A stretch of DNA of 64,000 bases. It comes from Amphiduros pacificus. Taxonomy: Eukaryota > Annelida > Polychaeta > Phyllodocida > Hesionidae. Shown here in pieces: positions 14,571 through 27,972 of the stretch; position 1 is the first letter of the stretch, and every line of letters begins with the position of its first letter. The notes under the pieces were generated by a model. The model was not told where the DNA came from and did no database searches. It saw only the letters and a program-made list of their open reading frames with translations. Position numbers and translations under genes: made by a program. The stretch is taken from the NCBI GenBank assembly GCA_949316495.1, contig OX439000.1, forward strand, positions 47,905,720 to 47,969,719. Direction: 5' to 3'.

Positions 14571-16233
14571 TAACAGCTTCATGATACTTGACACACATAA
14601 GCTATCAAAGGGAGTAGATGTGCACTATTTAATTTTTTTTTACCCCTGCATCAATTTGCCTTGGTGCAGTGACGTTTTGTTCACAAATATTGTGCGGAGC
14701 GAATGTTGTACAGTAAGTTACCAGGGCTAAGGGTTGGTGCAACTCTGCTACCTATGTTTCAGTTTTGCAATGTTTAAATACAGACAGATGTTGATAGCCT
14801 TTGGTACTATGGACACTTCTTTTAACCATTCATTTGTTACACAGGGGTCGGCACGTTTCTGGTCTCTTAGTTTGCAGTTACGTGTGACCACAAATGACTG
14901 ATTTTCACTGAATCATTTGTAACCAATCATTTCACTTGATTGTGGCTGAATGAAGTAATGTAGTGTCATATTGTGCCACACATCATCATCATCATCATCA
15001 TCATCATTAGATCGTGCATGTGAAAAACAAGGTTTGCATTAACAAGGATGTATCATAGATCCTTTTGTCACTGAAATTTTTTTCCACTGGTTGATTAAAT
15101 TCAACATTGATTAAATTTAACTCTGAAATACTAATTCATCTCACAGTGACAGTAGTCTATACAGTGATGGAACTGTAGTATAATAACATCAACTGTCACA
15201 TGCAAAAATCATGTCACAATGTTTCATTTATGAAATGAACTTTGCTTAGAATTGATGACAAGTCTTGATTTATAACGTGTTTGCATGTAAAAAGAGGGGT
15301 TGATAGTTCTTTTATTGTGCAGGCATGTAATAATAGGAATATATATGTACAAGCTATTTGATCACACGCCATTTCATATTTCCTTTATGGAGTCTCTTTT
15401 ACTCTTACTTTTGATCCAGTGTGGGGATATATATCTGTGTCAGCACCAAATGGGTTCAATGTGCTTTGTCAATCACATTTTGCACTGGTACCATATGTTG
15501 CTGTGACTGTACTCATCTGGGTACAAAGTTACTGCTTTATGCTGCCTTATTAAGGCTGATTCTTTGTTGTGCTCTCCGCTTTGCCAACTGTGAATATCAT
15601 CGCTGATAATATGATGCAGGCAGCTTTTACAGCTTGATTTTTGCGTTTATACATAGCCTGGTTTTGGTTTAAACACTGAGATAATTTTAAGTCATCTCAT
15701 TTTAGAGAAATGAAAGTGATTTGTACTTTCATTTTTGTATTCAAATTCTAAATATTGTCAATATTAGCATCACTGTTTACTGTTGTGACAGCAACTAATG
15801 CCAACATGTTTTTATGCCACACCCTTAACCTGGCTGTGAATTTATATCATAAATGCTGTATTCACACACAAGAATATTTCTCTGATCTGCGCTGAGTACA
15901 GTACAAGGGTAATTTTTCAAGTGCGTATTGGTCCTATAACTTGAATTTGTATGTTAATTTTTAATGGATCATGTAGTGCTCTCCAAAGAAGCACGTCTTA
16001 TATACTTACTTCATAGCAGGGAAAACAACAAAAATAAAAATCTGTCTGATTATGGTAATTATTATTGAGACTAGTTTTAATAGTAGTGCAGAGAATGGTC
16101 TGTTATTTTTAAATTGATTACTGTCTGTTACTAAAGATGAAGTGGATGCACAATTAAGGAATCTTTTTTCTTTGTCACTATTATGGCATTTCTGTTCTTA
16201 AGGAAAATACAAGTGTTTTAGTTTTAGCCGAGC
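14571..16233. other. Noncoding, nothing beyond one ATC microsatellite
   Basis: No exon-like frame or element recognised. Confidence 0.5.
14981..15007. repeat. (ATC)9 microsatellite
   Basis: Uninterrupted CAT/ATC trinucleotides. Confidence 0.95.
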
Positions 16234-16980
16234 GAAACTGGACAGCTCAGCTAACAGTGTCCCCTGACAGACTATACAGCTCAGCTAACAGTGTCCCCTG
16301 ACAGACTATACAGCTCAGCTAACAGTGTCCCCTGACAGACTATACAGCTCAGCTAACAGTGTCCCCTGACAGACTATACAGCTCAGCTAACAGTGTCCCC
16401 TGACAGACTATACAACTTGACTAGCATGTGTCCCCTGACAGACTATACAGCTCAGCTAACAGTGTCCCCTGACAGACTATACAGCTCAGCTAACAGTGTC
16501 CCCTGACAGACTATACAGCTCAGCTAACAGTGTCCCCTGACAGACTATACAGCTTGACTAGCATGTGTCCCCTGACAGGCTATACAGCTTGGCTAGCATG
16601 TGTCCCCTGACAGACTATACAACTTGACTAGCATGTGTCCCCTGACAGACTATACAGCTTGACTAGCATGTGTCCCCTGACAGACTATACAGCTTGGCTA
16701 GCATGTGTCCCCTGACAGGCTATACAGCTTGACTAGCATGTGTCCCCTGACAGACTATACAGCTTGACTAGCATGTGTCCCCTGACAGACTATAGAGCTT
16801 GGCTAGCATGTGTCCCCTGACAGACTATACAGCTTGACTAGCATGTGTCCCCTGACAGACTATACAGCTTGACTAGCATGTGTCCCCTGACAGACTATAC
16901 AGCTTGACTAGCATGTGTCCCCTGACAGACTATACAGCTTGACTAGCATGTGTCCCCTGACAGACTACAGCTTGGCTAGC
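16234..16980. repeat. 34/35-bp minisatellite, 21 copies in two subfamilies
   Basis: The shared core GTCCCCTGACAGACTATAC occurs 21 times. Type A (34 bp) begins AGCTCAGCTAACAGT; type B (35 bp) begins AGCTTGACTAGCATGT. A forms the left part and B the right, except for one B unit near 16410 within the A block. Confidence 0.97.
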
Positions 16981-18559
16981 ATCTAGCCAAACATCTATGA
17001 GGTCACACCATGGTCATGTGTGACCATATTGTGTCATGCATGGATGAGACACATATCAAGAAAACAAACACTGAATAAAGATAAATCTAGATGTATCAGC
17101 ACAAAGATTTACACAAAAAATTAGAAGATAAAAAACAAGATATCACTTGGATATACCATGACAAAGAAACACACAAATAGTATAAATGATGAGATGTCGT
17201 GGAACATAATTACTATTAACTTGTCTTTAGGAAATGGAGTAAATTGTAGGTGTGCATAGCACCTGAGTATGGAACCTGAGGAAGCCTATTAGCCTGCAGT
17301 TAAAGAGATAGGTGACATCAGGTGGAGATATGTGGGGTCCCTCTTATAGATATCACCACCATCATGAGACGCATCTCACGCCATCATGCCTGCCATTGAT
17401 TTGTAAATGCCATGCAACTTTGTCATTTGTTTAAGTGTGATATTTTCATCATTATGTGGCTTGAGGGCAGCAGAGTTGTTGGCTTTTAATATTGTCTTGC
17501 CTCCGTGACAGCCTCCTGGGATTGTGAAATCTCAGCTCATCCCGTATGCTTTAGAAATTAGAATGTCATTTTAAACACACTGTGGGCAATGCAATGTTAA
17601 ATTATATGTGACATTTACATTCACATGTTTGGTGATTACCACAATATCCTGATAGCATTGTGTTGTATTTATTCCATCCCGTTCCAGTTGATCCCCGAGG
17701 GTGACATTTGATTTGACCTTCTTGCATTTCCTGAATTATATCCACTTGTATTGAATCGCTTTAACAATATATTGAGATGACACTCACTCGACATACTGCA
17801 TATGTCAAGTATTTCTGATATTTGTACAGAATGTTAAGGCGGTTTTATGTCTCATATAATAGTATAGATATCTAAATATCCATATAATTTAGGTTGACTC
17901 AGCAAGATTTAATAAGCATCTCACAAAGAGAAAAGAGAATTATTTACAAAAGCGCAGCAAAAACCATTATGTTAGAATGATGTAGAAGGGACATTTTTGT
18001 CAGGTGACAGAGCGAGAGTGGAAATGTCAACTTGTATAACAAGATAACAATGTCTCTCCACAGAGGAGGATCACAAGAAATGTGATCACTCTCCATGCTC
18101 ATAACAAGATAACATCAGATTAGTCATCACATTCTACTTTTAATCTGCCTGCACTTAATATATGTATATGCCGCCAATAATGTCATAACCTTGGTAATGC
18201 TTTTTACTGATTTTTCAAATGATGTGCATGTAGATATGGTTGTTGGTGACAGTTTAAGGAAGAAGAGTTGTGTTATGAAGAGTTTGAGACAGACATCATA
18301 TGAGAGACTAACGCATCTATATTAAAGGAGACATGATAGATTGCACAGATCTGATTGTAAAAATGCACTTACTGTCTTAGCAAAATGTAGAGTGCTATTT
18401 ATATGAGTAAGATAGATATGGGATTTTGCCTCAAATGATCAGACTGTGATGTGTTTCCTTTAAGATTTTAAAGCTGTATTTATTCAGTCAGGATGATGAG
18501 AGTGCTTATTGCATGGTCTGACTCCTGACCATAATAAATTGGATAAATCTGTCTATTTA
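16981..18559. other. Noncoding, nothing recognised
   Basis: Ordinary AT-rich sequence between two minisatellites. Confidence 0.5.
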
Positions 18560-19900
18560 TCTGCATGGTCTATTCCAGCCAGGATTAGTGCTGGACATGT
18601 CTATGTGGTTTCTTCTGGCCATTGGTAGTAGGATATGTAATATGTATGTCTACATGGTTTACTCTCGCCAGGATCAGTGTTGATATTACTACATGGTTTA
18701 CTCTAGCCAGGATCAGTGTTGGTATGTCTTCATGGTTTACTCTAGCCAGGATCAGTGTTGGTATGTCTACATGGTTTACTCTAGCCAGGATCAGTGTTGG
18801 TATGTCTACATGGTTTACTCTAGCCAGGACCAGTGTTGCCCTGTTGGTATGTCTACATGGTTTACTCTAGCCAGGATCAGTGTTGGTATGTCTACATGGT
18901 TTACTCTAGCCAGGATCAGTGTTGGTATGTCTACATGGTTTACTCTAGCCAGGATCAGTGTTGGTATGTCTACATGGTTTACTCTAGCCAGGATCAGTGT
19001 TGGTATGTCTACATGGTTTACTCTAGCCAGGATCAGTGTTGGTATTACTACATGGTTTACTCTAGCCAGGATCAGTGTTGGTATGTCTACATGGTTTACT
19101 CTAGCCAGGATCAGTGTTGGTATGTCTACATGGTTTACTCTAGCCAGGATCAGTGTTGATATTACTACATGGTTTACTCCAGCCAGGATCAGTGTTGATA
19201 TTACTACATGGTTTACTCTAGCCAGGATCAGTGTTGGTATGTCTACATGGTTTACTCTAGCCAGGATCAGTGTTGGTATGTCTACATGGTTTACTCTAGC
19301 CAGGATCAGTGTTGGTATGTCTACATGGTTTACTCTAGCCAGGATCAGTGTTGGTATGTCTACATGGTTTACTCTAGCCAGGATCAGTGTTGGTATGTCT
19401 ACATGGTTTACTCTAGCCAGGATCAGTGTTGGTATGTCTACATGGTTTACTCTAGCCAGGATCAGTGTTGGTATGTCTACATGGTTTACTCTAGCCAGGA
19501 TCAGTGTTGATATTACTACATGGTTTACTCTAGCCAGGATCAGTGTTGGTATGTCTACATGGTTTACTCTAGCCAGGATCAGTGTTGGTATGTCTACATG
19601 GTTTACTCTAGCCAGGATCAGTGTTGGTATGTCTACATGTACATGGTTTACTCTAGCCAGGATCAGTGTTGGTATGTCTACATGTACATGGTTTACTCTA
19701 GCCAGGATCAGTGTTGGTATGTCTACATGGTTTACTCTAGCCAGGATCAGTGTTGGTATGTCTACATGGTTTACTCTAGCCAGGATCAGTGTTGGTATGT
19801 CTACATGGTTTACTCTAGCCAGGATCAGTGTTGGTATGTCTACATGGTTTACTCTAGCCAGGATCAGTGTTGGTATGTCTACATGGTTTACTCTAACCAG
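18560..19900. repeat. 39-bp minisatellite, about 32 units
   Basis: The unit is TGGTTTACTCTAGCCAGGAT plus CAGTGTTGGTATGTCTACA. Diverged units lie at the left edge. Some units carry GATATTACT in place of GGTATGTCT. Two adjacent units have an extra TGTACA (near 19640 and 19680). Because 39 is 13 codons, several frames stay open on both strands (419 codons on +, 369 on -), repeating WFTLARISVGMST. These are not genes. Confidence 0.97.
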
Positions 19901-20620
19901 GATTGGTGCTGGGAATGTTTGCATGGTATATTTTAGCCAGGGTAAGTGCTAGATATGTCTACATGGTATATTTTAGCCAGGGTAAGTGCTAGGTATGTCT
20001 ACATGGTTTATTTTAGCCAGGGTAAGTGCTAGATATGTCTACATGGTTTATTTTAGCCAGGGTAAGTGCTAGGTATGTCTACATAGTTTATTTTAGCCAG
20101 GGTAAGTGCTAGGTATGTCTACATGGTTTATTTTAGCCAGGGTAAGTGCTAGGTATGTCTACATGGTTTATTTTAGCCAGGGTAAGTGCTAGGTATGTCT
20201 ACATGGTTTATTTTAGCCAGGGTAAGTGCTAGGTATGTCTACATGGTTTATTTTAGCCAGGGTAAGTGCTAGGTATGTCTACATGGTTTATTTTAGCCAG
20301 GGTAAGTGCTAGGTATGTCTACATGGTTTATTTTAGCCAGGGTAAGTGCTAGATATGTCTACATGGTATATTTTAGCCAGGGTAAGTGCTAGGTATGTCT
20401 ACATGGTTTATTTTAGCCAGGGTAAGTGCTAGGTATGTCTACATGGTTTATTTTAGCCAGGGTAAGTGCTAGGTATGTCTACATGGTTTATTTTAGCCAG
20501 GGTAAGTGCTAGATATGTCTACACGGTTTATTTTAGCCAGGGTAAGTTCTAAGTCTCTCTACAAGGTCTGTTCCATCCAGGCTTGGTGCTGGATATGCTG
20601 CATGGTCTGTTCTGTACAGT
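19900..20620. repeat. 40-bp minisatellite, about 16 units, sister of the 39-bp array
   Basis: The unit is TGGTTTATTTTAGCCAGGGT plus AAGTGCTAGGTATGTCTACA, clearly related to the 39-bp unit but one base longer, with TTTTAGCCAGGGTAAGT replacing CTCTAGCCAGGATCAGT. Sixteen units contain GGGTAAGT. The right edge decays into units resembling the left edge of the 39-bp array (GGTCTGTTCCATCCAGGCTT). Confidence 0.97.
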
Positions 20621-23600
20621 TTTTTTATTACAGTTTTTGTCTCTGATATGCAAGGAATAACAAGTGGATTGTGTTACTTTTGTCTTGAATTTGTGGTGAA
20701 ACAATAGAAGTTTAATGTTTTCTGTGTCATTTTCTAGATAAATGTCCAGGAATCCAAGGAATATGTCTTTCTATGCAGAATGCTTAAGCTATTGATTGAA
20801 TACATTTGACTCTTTTGTCTGGAGAAAGCCACTCTAGCACAGATTTTTAAACTGATGAATTAAGTGCCCTGCCTCATCTGAGCTTTGGTTGAGATTTTAA
20901 TAAGTCAAGGTAATTTCCCAGCTCTCTGCAGTTATTTATATTCATGAATGCTTTGCTCTCAATGGTTTACACACTACTCAATCGATCTATTTAATTTGTA
21001 CTTTTGACATACTTTGTTTCTGAGCACAGCATATTATGTTCATGCCCTAGAAGATAAAGAACCTAGCTATGTGGAAGATATTACAGTTTTATTGAATTTG
21101 CTGCTAAAATGTTGGATCATAGTCAGATAACAGCTGTGAGCATATGATGGTCTTTTTATAATGCTTGGGGTTCAAAGATAGTAGACTATGAACAAATCTG
21201 TGAACATTTTCTACAGCACTACATATATTTTCCTGTATATTTTGATTAAGCTAGGCTTATAAATTTAATATACCTAATTTTTTTTCTATGACATCAAGGT
21301 AGACTAGGTGTGATTGTTAAACGATCACATGTTTTGTCTATTTGGTAGGCTAGTTAAGTGATCAAGTCATGGTGGGTATGACAGGAGTACATAACAATGA
21401 ATGATGCGGTGTCAATAAGCCAGAGAGGTGCCCAGTTAAAAGGGATCACTGACACTGCACAATTATAGCATATTGGGCATGAGGTGGGGCCCCGACCCTC
21501 ATTGAAACTATGCATTGTATCCCTGGGGTCACTTTATGAAGATTGTTACCCTGAGTTGCCCCCAGTCACCAGGTGGCACTCTGATACTGATGAGTGCAGG
21601 CAAACAAGAGGCTGATCTTTGGCACAATCTGAATATAAAGTTCACCTCAAGGATGGATCTCATTTGATGTATAAGTTTTTCAAGGACTGATTTTTCACTG
21701 TATTAATCAATATGATCTACAAAGAATTAGTAAATGATAAAAAGAAATAAAAAGCCTGAATTATTGATAAATGGTCTCCATTATATGTCTTAAGACAACT
21801 TAATCTTTCCCAATGACTACAATATAAAGGTAAACATAAATGTTTATCAAAGATTTTATGCATTCATTAATTTATTTGCTTATAAGTTGAATGCAAGGTA
21901 ATTTGACTTAAAGTAAAATATTTATGCATAGAATAACATCTTAGAATGTTAGCATAACATCATTAAGGGAGAAAGTCGTAAATGAAGTCCTGGGAGCTGG
22001 TTGAAAGTGGAAGTATGGCCATCACAGATGATTATTAGATGTAGTTGTTATTACAAATGGCAGTAATAATAAAAAACTAAGGTATTACCTGGTGTTCACA
22101 TGTAAATTGTATTGTTGCCAAAGTCACTTGATCTGACCTGTAATTGAATATATCAGATAAAGCACTCTGTGCCTGCACTGACATGGCATCAAAGGTTACA
22201 GATTTATGTGAAACATTGATCATAATGCTCAGTTTTCTACAAGAACGCGACATCCATTTACACCTTGGCACCAATTCTACCCATTTGTATACAACAGACA
22301 TTAAGGCAGGAAAAAAATCGCTTCACAAACTGGACCTAATCAGCCAATTTCTTTGCTCTGTTATTCCCATGGAGTTCAGCGTGGGGCACTTATAGCCTTT
22401 GATTATCACATTAGGAAATGGTGTGAGAGCTGAGTGTTGGATCTGTTGGTGCACAGTGTTTATATAGGTTATGTGGAGGGGTCTGTCAGGATTCATTAAG
22501 CTGCAGGGACAGGTGAGATAGACAGAGGGGAAAGTGTTTAACTCCGCTCAAAGGCTTCTGTCCAATATATGTGTCTGATGTTTAACATAAGATCCTCTCA
22601 GGCAGAACAATTGCTGGCAGGTCAAACTTCACATCTACAAGCATCATTGACTTTCTCTTTCAGTAAGCTGACAATCCTTTTTTAATCAATGTCAAGTAGG
22701 GAAAAAAAAATCAAGAAATTTTGATACATGTATAAGTATTTTGATGGATTTCCTCTTGCTTATAAGGCTATGATGATACAAATGTCTCGTTGGCATGACA
22801 TAATCAGATTCTGATCTGACAGTATTCCTTTCTATGGGGTGACAATGATGACGGTTTGAAGTCTCATGATCAAAGAGAAGCACCTGTCAATGCAGTGATC
22901 TTCACAGTACATATTAGTCAGTTTGGAGGTCAGCAGCATGATCACAGAGACCAATATATCGCCAGGAAAGCCAGGAATGAATCTCAACTGACTGAGGAAT
23001 TAGGCACAACAACAATATAGGGTAACAATAGCACCTAATTAGGCTAATAGAGTGCAGCACTGACCCGCTGGCTAGATCCATCACAATGTGTCCGGGGCAC
23101 TAATACTCTGACAATAACAACCTCCTTGGCCCTACCACCTACCTATAAGATGTCATCACCTATTCTGCTATTGTTAATCATTTTTAACAGCAGAATACCT
23201 GATAGAAGTATTATTTCAAGTTGATTGATTATACGTTGCTATTATTTGTACAATTTTTTTTCAGTTTATATTTGGTCAAGCAGGGTTACCATGTGACCAT
23301 GTTCTCTTATATTTGTGGTATCTGTAAGAATGAATCACGCAATATATCAATGAACCATAAATAAGCATAACCAAATGCAACCTGTAATGCAGAATAAATG
23401 ATCGACTCTTGACTGTGTTTTGGATGATAGAACCCTTTGACTGATTGGTGCTTGCTTTTAATCAGTGCCGACTGACTGTCTACATTTACATCGGTATAAA
23501 TGCAATTTCACAAAGCAAACAATTGACAGGGTTTTCAGGATTGCATGTAAAAAAGGCAGTTGAAATTTTACCCATACATAACCATTTGCAGTTCATAATA

Positions 23601-26206
23601 TTGGATAGAAGTTTGGAATTTTTGTGAATTGCGAGCTCTGTATGATGTAAGGTTTGCCCATGTTTGGAGATGTGCATGTTATGGTGAAGCCATTATCCTG
23701 ATTATGCCAGACACATGACACCAATAAGAAAATAGTCTAGTTTTATAGAGGTCCATTAGACAAGATTAAAGCAGAATAGTTTGTTATGATATATACATGC
23801 CTGTTTTTAAATTATAGTTATGACAAAAAGACAATATGTTAGTAAGTACTGCTGTATAAGTTTTACCACACAGCCCATCATCAGAATTGGGTGCTTATTT
23901 GTTTGCTGTGATAGGTGACCAGTCAACAGATGGTGAACAGCTGTGGCTGCATAGTTTGTCTGGCCTCAGTACCTACAAAATGGGAGGTACTTTTATGTGT
24001 TAAATGGCAAAATGTAGACTCCTATAAAGTTTATTATGTCTTTCATCTGTCCATTCATATATTTTATCATAATGATTAAATCAGTCAAATAAATATGCTC
24101 TTCACAACAGAATTGTGAAGATTTTTTCCCCGATCAAACATGTTACTTATTTTTTAATATTTGAAAAAGAGTCAGGATTCCGAGCACATCATTTTGTTAC
24201 TGAATAGAATAATACAAAATACCAAGTAGAATGTTTTTCAGATGTACATAATGGATTTTGAAATAAGATGTGAAGATGAGAGTGCATCACAACATCATAT
24301 TTTATCAATAACTTGTGTTGTGTTCATCTTAAAAGCATATTACAACATCAAAGCTCACACCATGTAGAGATATTCCACAGGTAATGCCTTAGAATCTCCT
24401 TTGCATATAATGTAATCTTATATAGTACACTTCTTGAACCAAGTCTGAATTTTTTTCAATTATGGATCACAGTTTCACTTCATATATAGCAATACAGGTC
24501 ATGGATTCTGTGCTGGAGGAAAATGTCATGATTTTTTATGTTCCACACATGTATGTTTATCTCATAACATGAAGATGTTTCAGTCAATATCAATTTTGTA
24601 AATTGATATGTCCACAGGCACATAGACATTTGCAAGACTTGAAAGATCAGATCATAAATAAGTGTCTTTTTCTAGCCTGAAAGAAACTGATATAAGTGGT
24701 ATGATATATATGGGAGAAACTGAGTAGTCAAATTTGACATTGATTTAATAAGGTATGACCTTATTAAAAGTGATTATATCACCCGAAAAGCTAACTTTTT
24801 CCATTAATAATGAAACTTTGTTGTGCACTGGGAGTACTGTCAACACCAAAAAGCATGATGTGACCAAATATTAATTAAATTCTAATTTTGATGCAAAGAT
24901 ATATATGGTCCAGCCTGTAGATTTTTGACTGTTTTTCTTTAGATCTGAAAATGAGGTCCATACAAATGATACAAGCCGGAAAAATAGACCATTAAAAAAT
25001 GTATTTGAATGTCATATTTTAGCCATCTTAAAAAAGTGCAGCTTGAAATCTCAGGTGAAAATTTATCAACAAGTGTTGTTTATTTTTTTCCATGGAATTT
25101 GAGACATAGTAATCTTACCACATCTGTCTCCCAGACTTTTAAGTTAAATGGGACAGAAAGCCATTAATTTTCTCTTCAGCAAAACAGAAGATATATATAC
25201 ATCATATTGATTAAGTGTTGGGTGGTGTTGGGATGTGAGATTTTGAACAAAACTGATGCCTTAACTGATGAAATCTTTACTGAACAGGGAAATGAGAATT
25301 AGTGAGTAAACAGTATGAATACAGGCAAGTGTTTGTTGAGTGAGACACTCTGATGGAAGGTATTGCATAACAAATATATGGCTCTCATCATTCAAGTAAT
25401 TCCTTTCCTTCTTTAAGGAGTTTTCTTACTTCAGAAGGAGGCAGACAAGGTGTGAGGCAAAGTGGTGCGGTCAAGTGTCAGACAAGACCACCTTCTACTT
25501 AATGGGCTAGTTGGGTCCAATTGTCAGAAAAGATTTACTCTGGCAATAAAAGAGAGTTAATGCTCATATAGTTGGTTCTCTTATTCAGATGGTGTGATTT
25601 TTTTTATCAATAATGACATGACTGTTGCTGTTTTCTACATTGGACTTCTCCAGGAGTTGTCAAAATAAATTGCATAGTGCACTGCTTGGAATAAGAAAAT
25701 AACGAATTATCACACAGAAAGTAATAATTCACTGTCAAACAGAAAGGGATAGTTAATTGTTACATGAAGGGCACCGTTACAGACAAGCCTCTGAGATGGG
25801 TAAATGCATACAAAAAAAGTACAAAAGAACAAAGAGGCATTTTGTTTCAATATTATATCAATGGATATAAGCTCTCTGTCTTTTTGTGCCTCGTCCACCT
25901 GTGTGTCATGGTTTGTCCTGATTTAATCATCATTTTATCAAGATATTTTGGCACTACACTATATTTATCAAGGTTTATAAAGTTTCAATGTTAGATGCTA
26001 TTGATCATAGCATCCATGTATACTGGCAAAGTTCAGGACAACAAGGCATCACACAGACAAATCAGATCTGACATTTCCTCTCCATTCTTTTTTTTCAAAC
26101 TGCAAGAGCCTCAACTTTGATAGCATGTCAAATGTCATAAACTTTCATAAGGTGCACAAAAGGTTTCAGCAATGAACATAAGAGCATAGGTCTCTCAGTG
26201 ATCAAG
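20621..26206. other. Longest plain noncoding stretch
   Basis: No array, element or exon-like frame recognised over about 5.6 kb. Frames are short with scattered stops. Confidence 0.5.
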
Positions 26207-26236
26207 AGAGTCACATAAAAATTTTTATGTGACTCT
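26207..26236. repeat. Perfect 30-bp palindrome
   Basis: AGAGTCACATAAAAA is followed at once by its exact reverse complement, with no spacer. It ends 10 bp before the 20-bp array at 26247. Confidence 0.95.
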
Positions 26237-26246
26237 TATATGAGTT

Positions 26247-26669
26247 TACTGGCATTCAGTAAGGGATACTGGCATTCAGTAAGGGATACTGGCATTCAGT
26301 AAGGGATACTGGCATTCAGTAAGGGATACTGGCATTCAGTAAGGGATACTGGTATTCAGTAAGGGATACTGGCATTCAGTAAGGGATACTGGCATTCAGT
26401 AAGGGATACTGGCATTCAGTAAGGGATACTGGCATTCAGTAAGGGATACTGGCATTCAGTAAGGGATACTGGTATTCAGTAAGGGATACTGGCATTCAGT
26501 AAGGGATACTGGCATTCAGTAAGGGATACTGGCATTCGGTAAGGGATACTGGCATTCAGTAAGGGATACTGGCATTCAGTAAGGGATACTGGCATTCAGT
26601 AAGGGATACTGGCATTCAGTAAGGGATACTGGCATTCAGTAAGGGATACTGGCATTCAGTAAGGGATAC
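26247..26669. repeat. 20-bp minisatellite, 21 nearly identical copies
   Basis: The unit TACTGGCATTCAGTAAGGGA repeats with only three visible changes (GGTATTC near 26352 and 26472, TTCGG near 26536). Its homogeneity suggests recent expansion or ongoing homogenisation. Confidence 0.98.
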
Positions 26670-27496
26670 CTTTATGTTCAGTTCTCAGATTACGAAAACA
26701 CACTGTTGATGTTAACTTACACAGGTGATCTCTTGAACACTCTTGAACTGACTTCCTTAAAAACAGCTTATTCTATAACCATTCCTCATAACATTTAGCC
26801 ACAGAATGAAATAGGCTGTTCAAAAGTTCTGTTTTTGATGACATTGTCCCGGACTCAAAAAAACCTAGAAGTCAATAAAGTTTAGGAATTTCAAGAAGCT
26901 TGATAAAGAAGCCCTCAGAAATGACAGTCTAGATTCTCTGATTTAACCAAGTGGGATCATTTGCCTCTTTCAGACATGGTTGACCATTATGACAATGTAC
27001 TTCACTTGATAGCCATATTCCTAACAAAGTCCATCCTGAGAAATCCAGCCGCTTGGATTGCTGGTCTTTGCAAGGAGAGAGGCCCCTTGAAACGAAACTG
27101 AAACGAAGATGAAAAAATCAAACCTGCAAGTGGACTGAGAAATTTACAAACTTCATAGAAATTATTTAAATTCTTTATTGCAGACTTCTCAATAAAGATA
27201 TTCTTCTCAACTTGTAGATGAAAATATACATGATCCAAAATATTATTTTGGGTAATTGATACATAAATCTTGGGATAACCCTATGCCTATCTCTGCCAAA
27301 GAATTTCAGTGATTCCTTCCTTTAAAAAAAGTAAAAATCTGCAAGAAAATGGAAAATGTTTCTGTAACATCAGCCATTCTTCCAACACCAGATGGCATGA
27401 TGAACAATATACATGTACATGACAATGTTGACACCTCCAGTCTTGAGAGCTTCACCCTGCTAAGGATGTCACTAAGATTAACATCTCTATGGGTGA

Positions 27497-27640
27497 GATG
27501 AGTAAACAACATGTAGACACATCTAGACTTGAACTAGAACTGGGTCAGATGAGTAGGCAACATGTAGACACATATAGACTTGAACTAGAACTGGGTCGGA
27601 TGAGTAGGCAACATGTCGACACATATAGACTTAACCATAA
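27497..27640 (+). repeat. 51-bp tandem repeat inside the LINE, about 2.8 copies
   Basis: Copies start at 27497, 27548 and 27599, exactly 51 bp apart, with core GATGAGTAGGCAACATGTAG and only a few differences. Fifty-one is 17 codons, so the surrounding frame stays open and repeats MSRQHVDTYRLELELG. It occupies the place where most of the RT core should be. Confidence 0.9.
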
Positions 27641-27972
27641 AAAGTCAATCAATGAAGTCTCAACCTTCCCAATTACAAACAAGACGAAACTTAATGATGG
27701 AAAAAGAGAAATGCTAATTTGTTCTGAAAAAAGTATGGCCCACTGTAATACACAACATTGGTTTAGTGAAAGCAGGTAATACTGATATTAAACTCAATGG
27801 TGCAGTTGTAGACCTTGGTATCACTTTTGACATGAATATAAATGGCACAAATTCAGTAAATGTGCAAAAAAGAACATTACTATATCAAAACATATCTGCT
27901 ATTAGACAGTGTCTTGACAATAAAACAGCCGAAACCTTGATACATGTCTTTGTGACATCTACACCAGATTTT

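Noticed and set aside
18622-19952. 419-codon + frame and 369-codon - frame with 13-residue repeats
   Set aside because: The unit is 39 bp, so any stop-free frame stays open on both strands. There are no splice or start signals and no constraint on codons.
26247-26669. CRISPR-like regular array
   Set aside because: The repeats are directly adjoining with no unique spacers, and the genome is eukaryotic.
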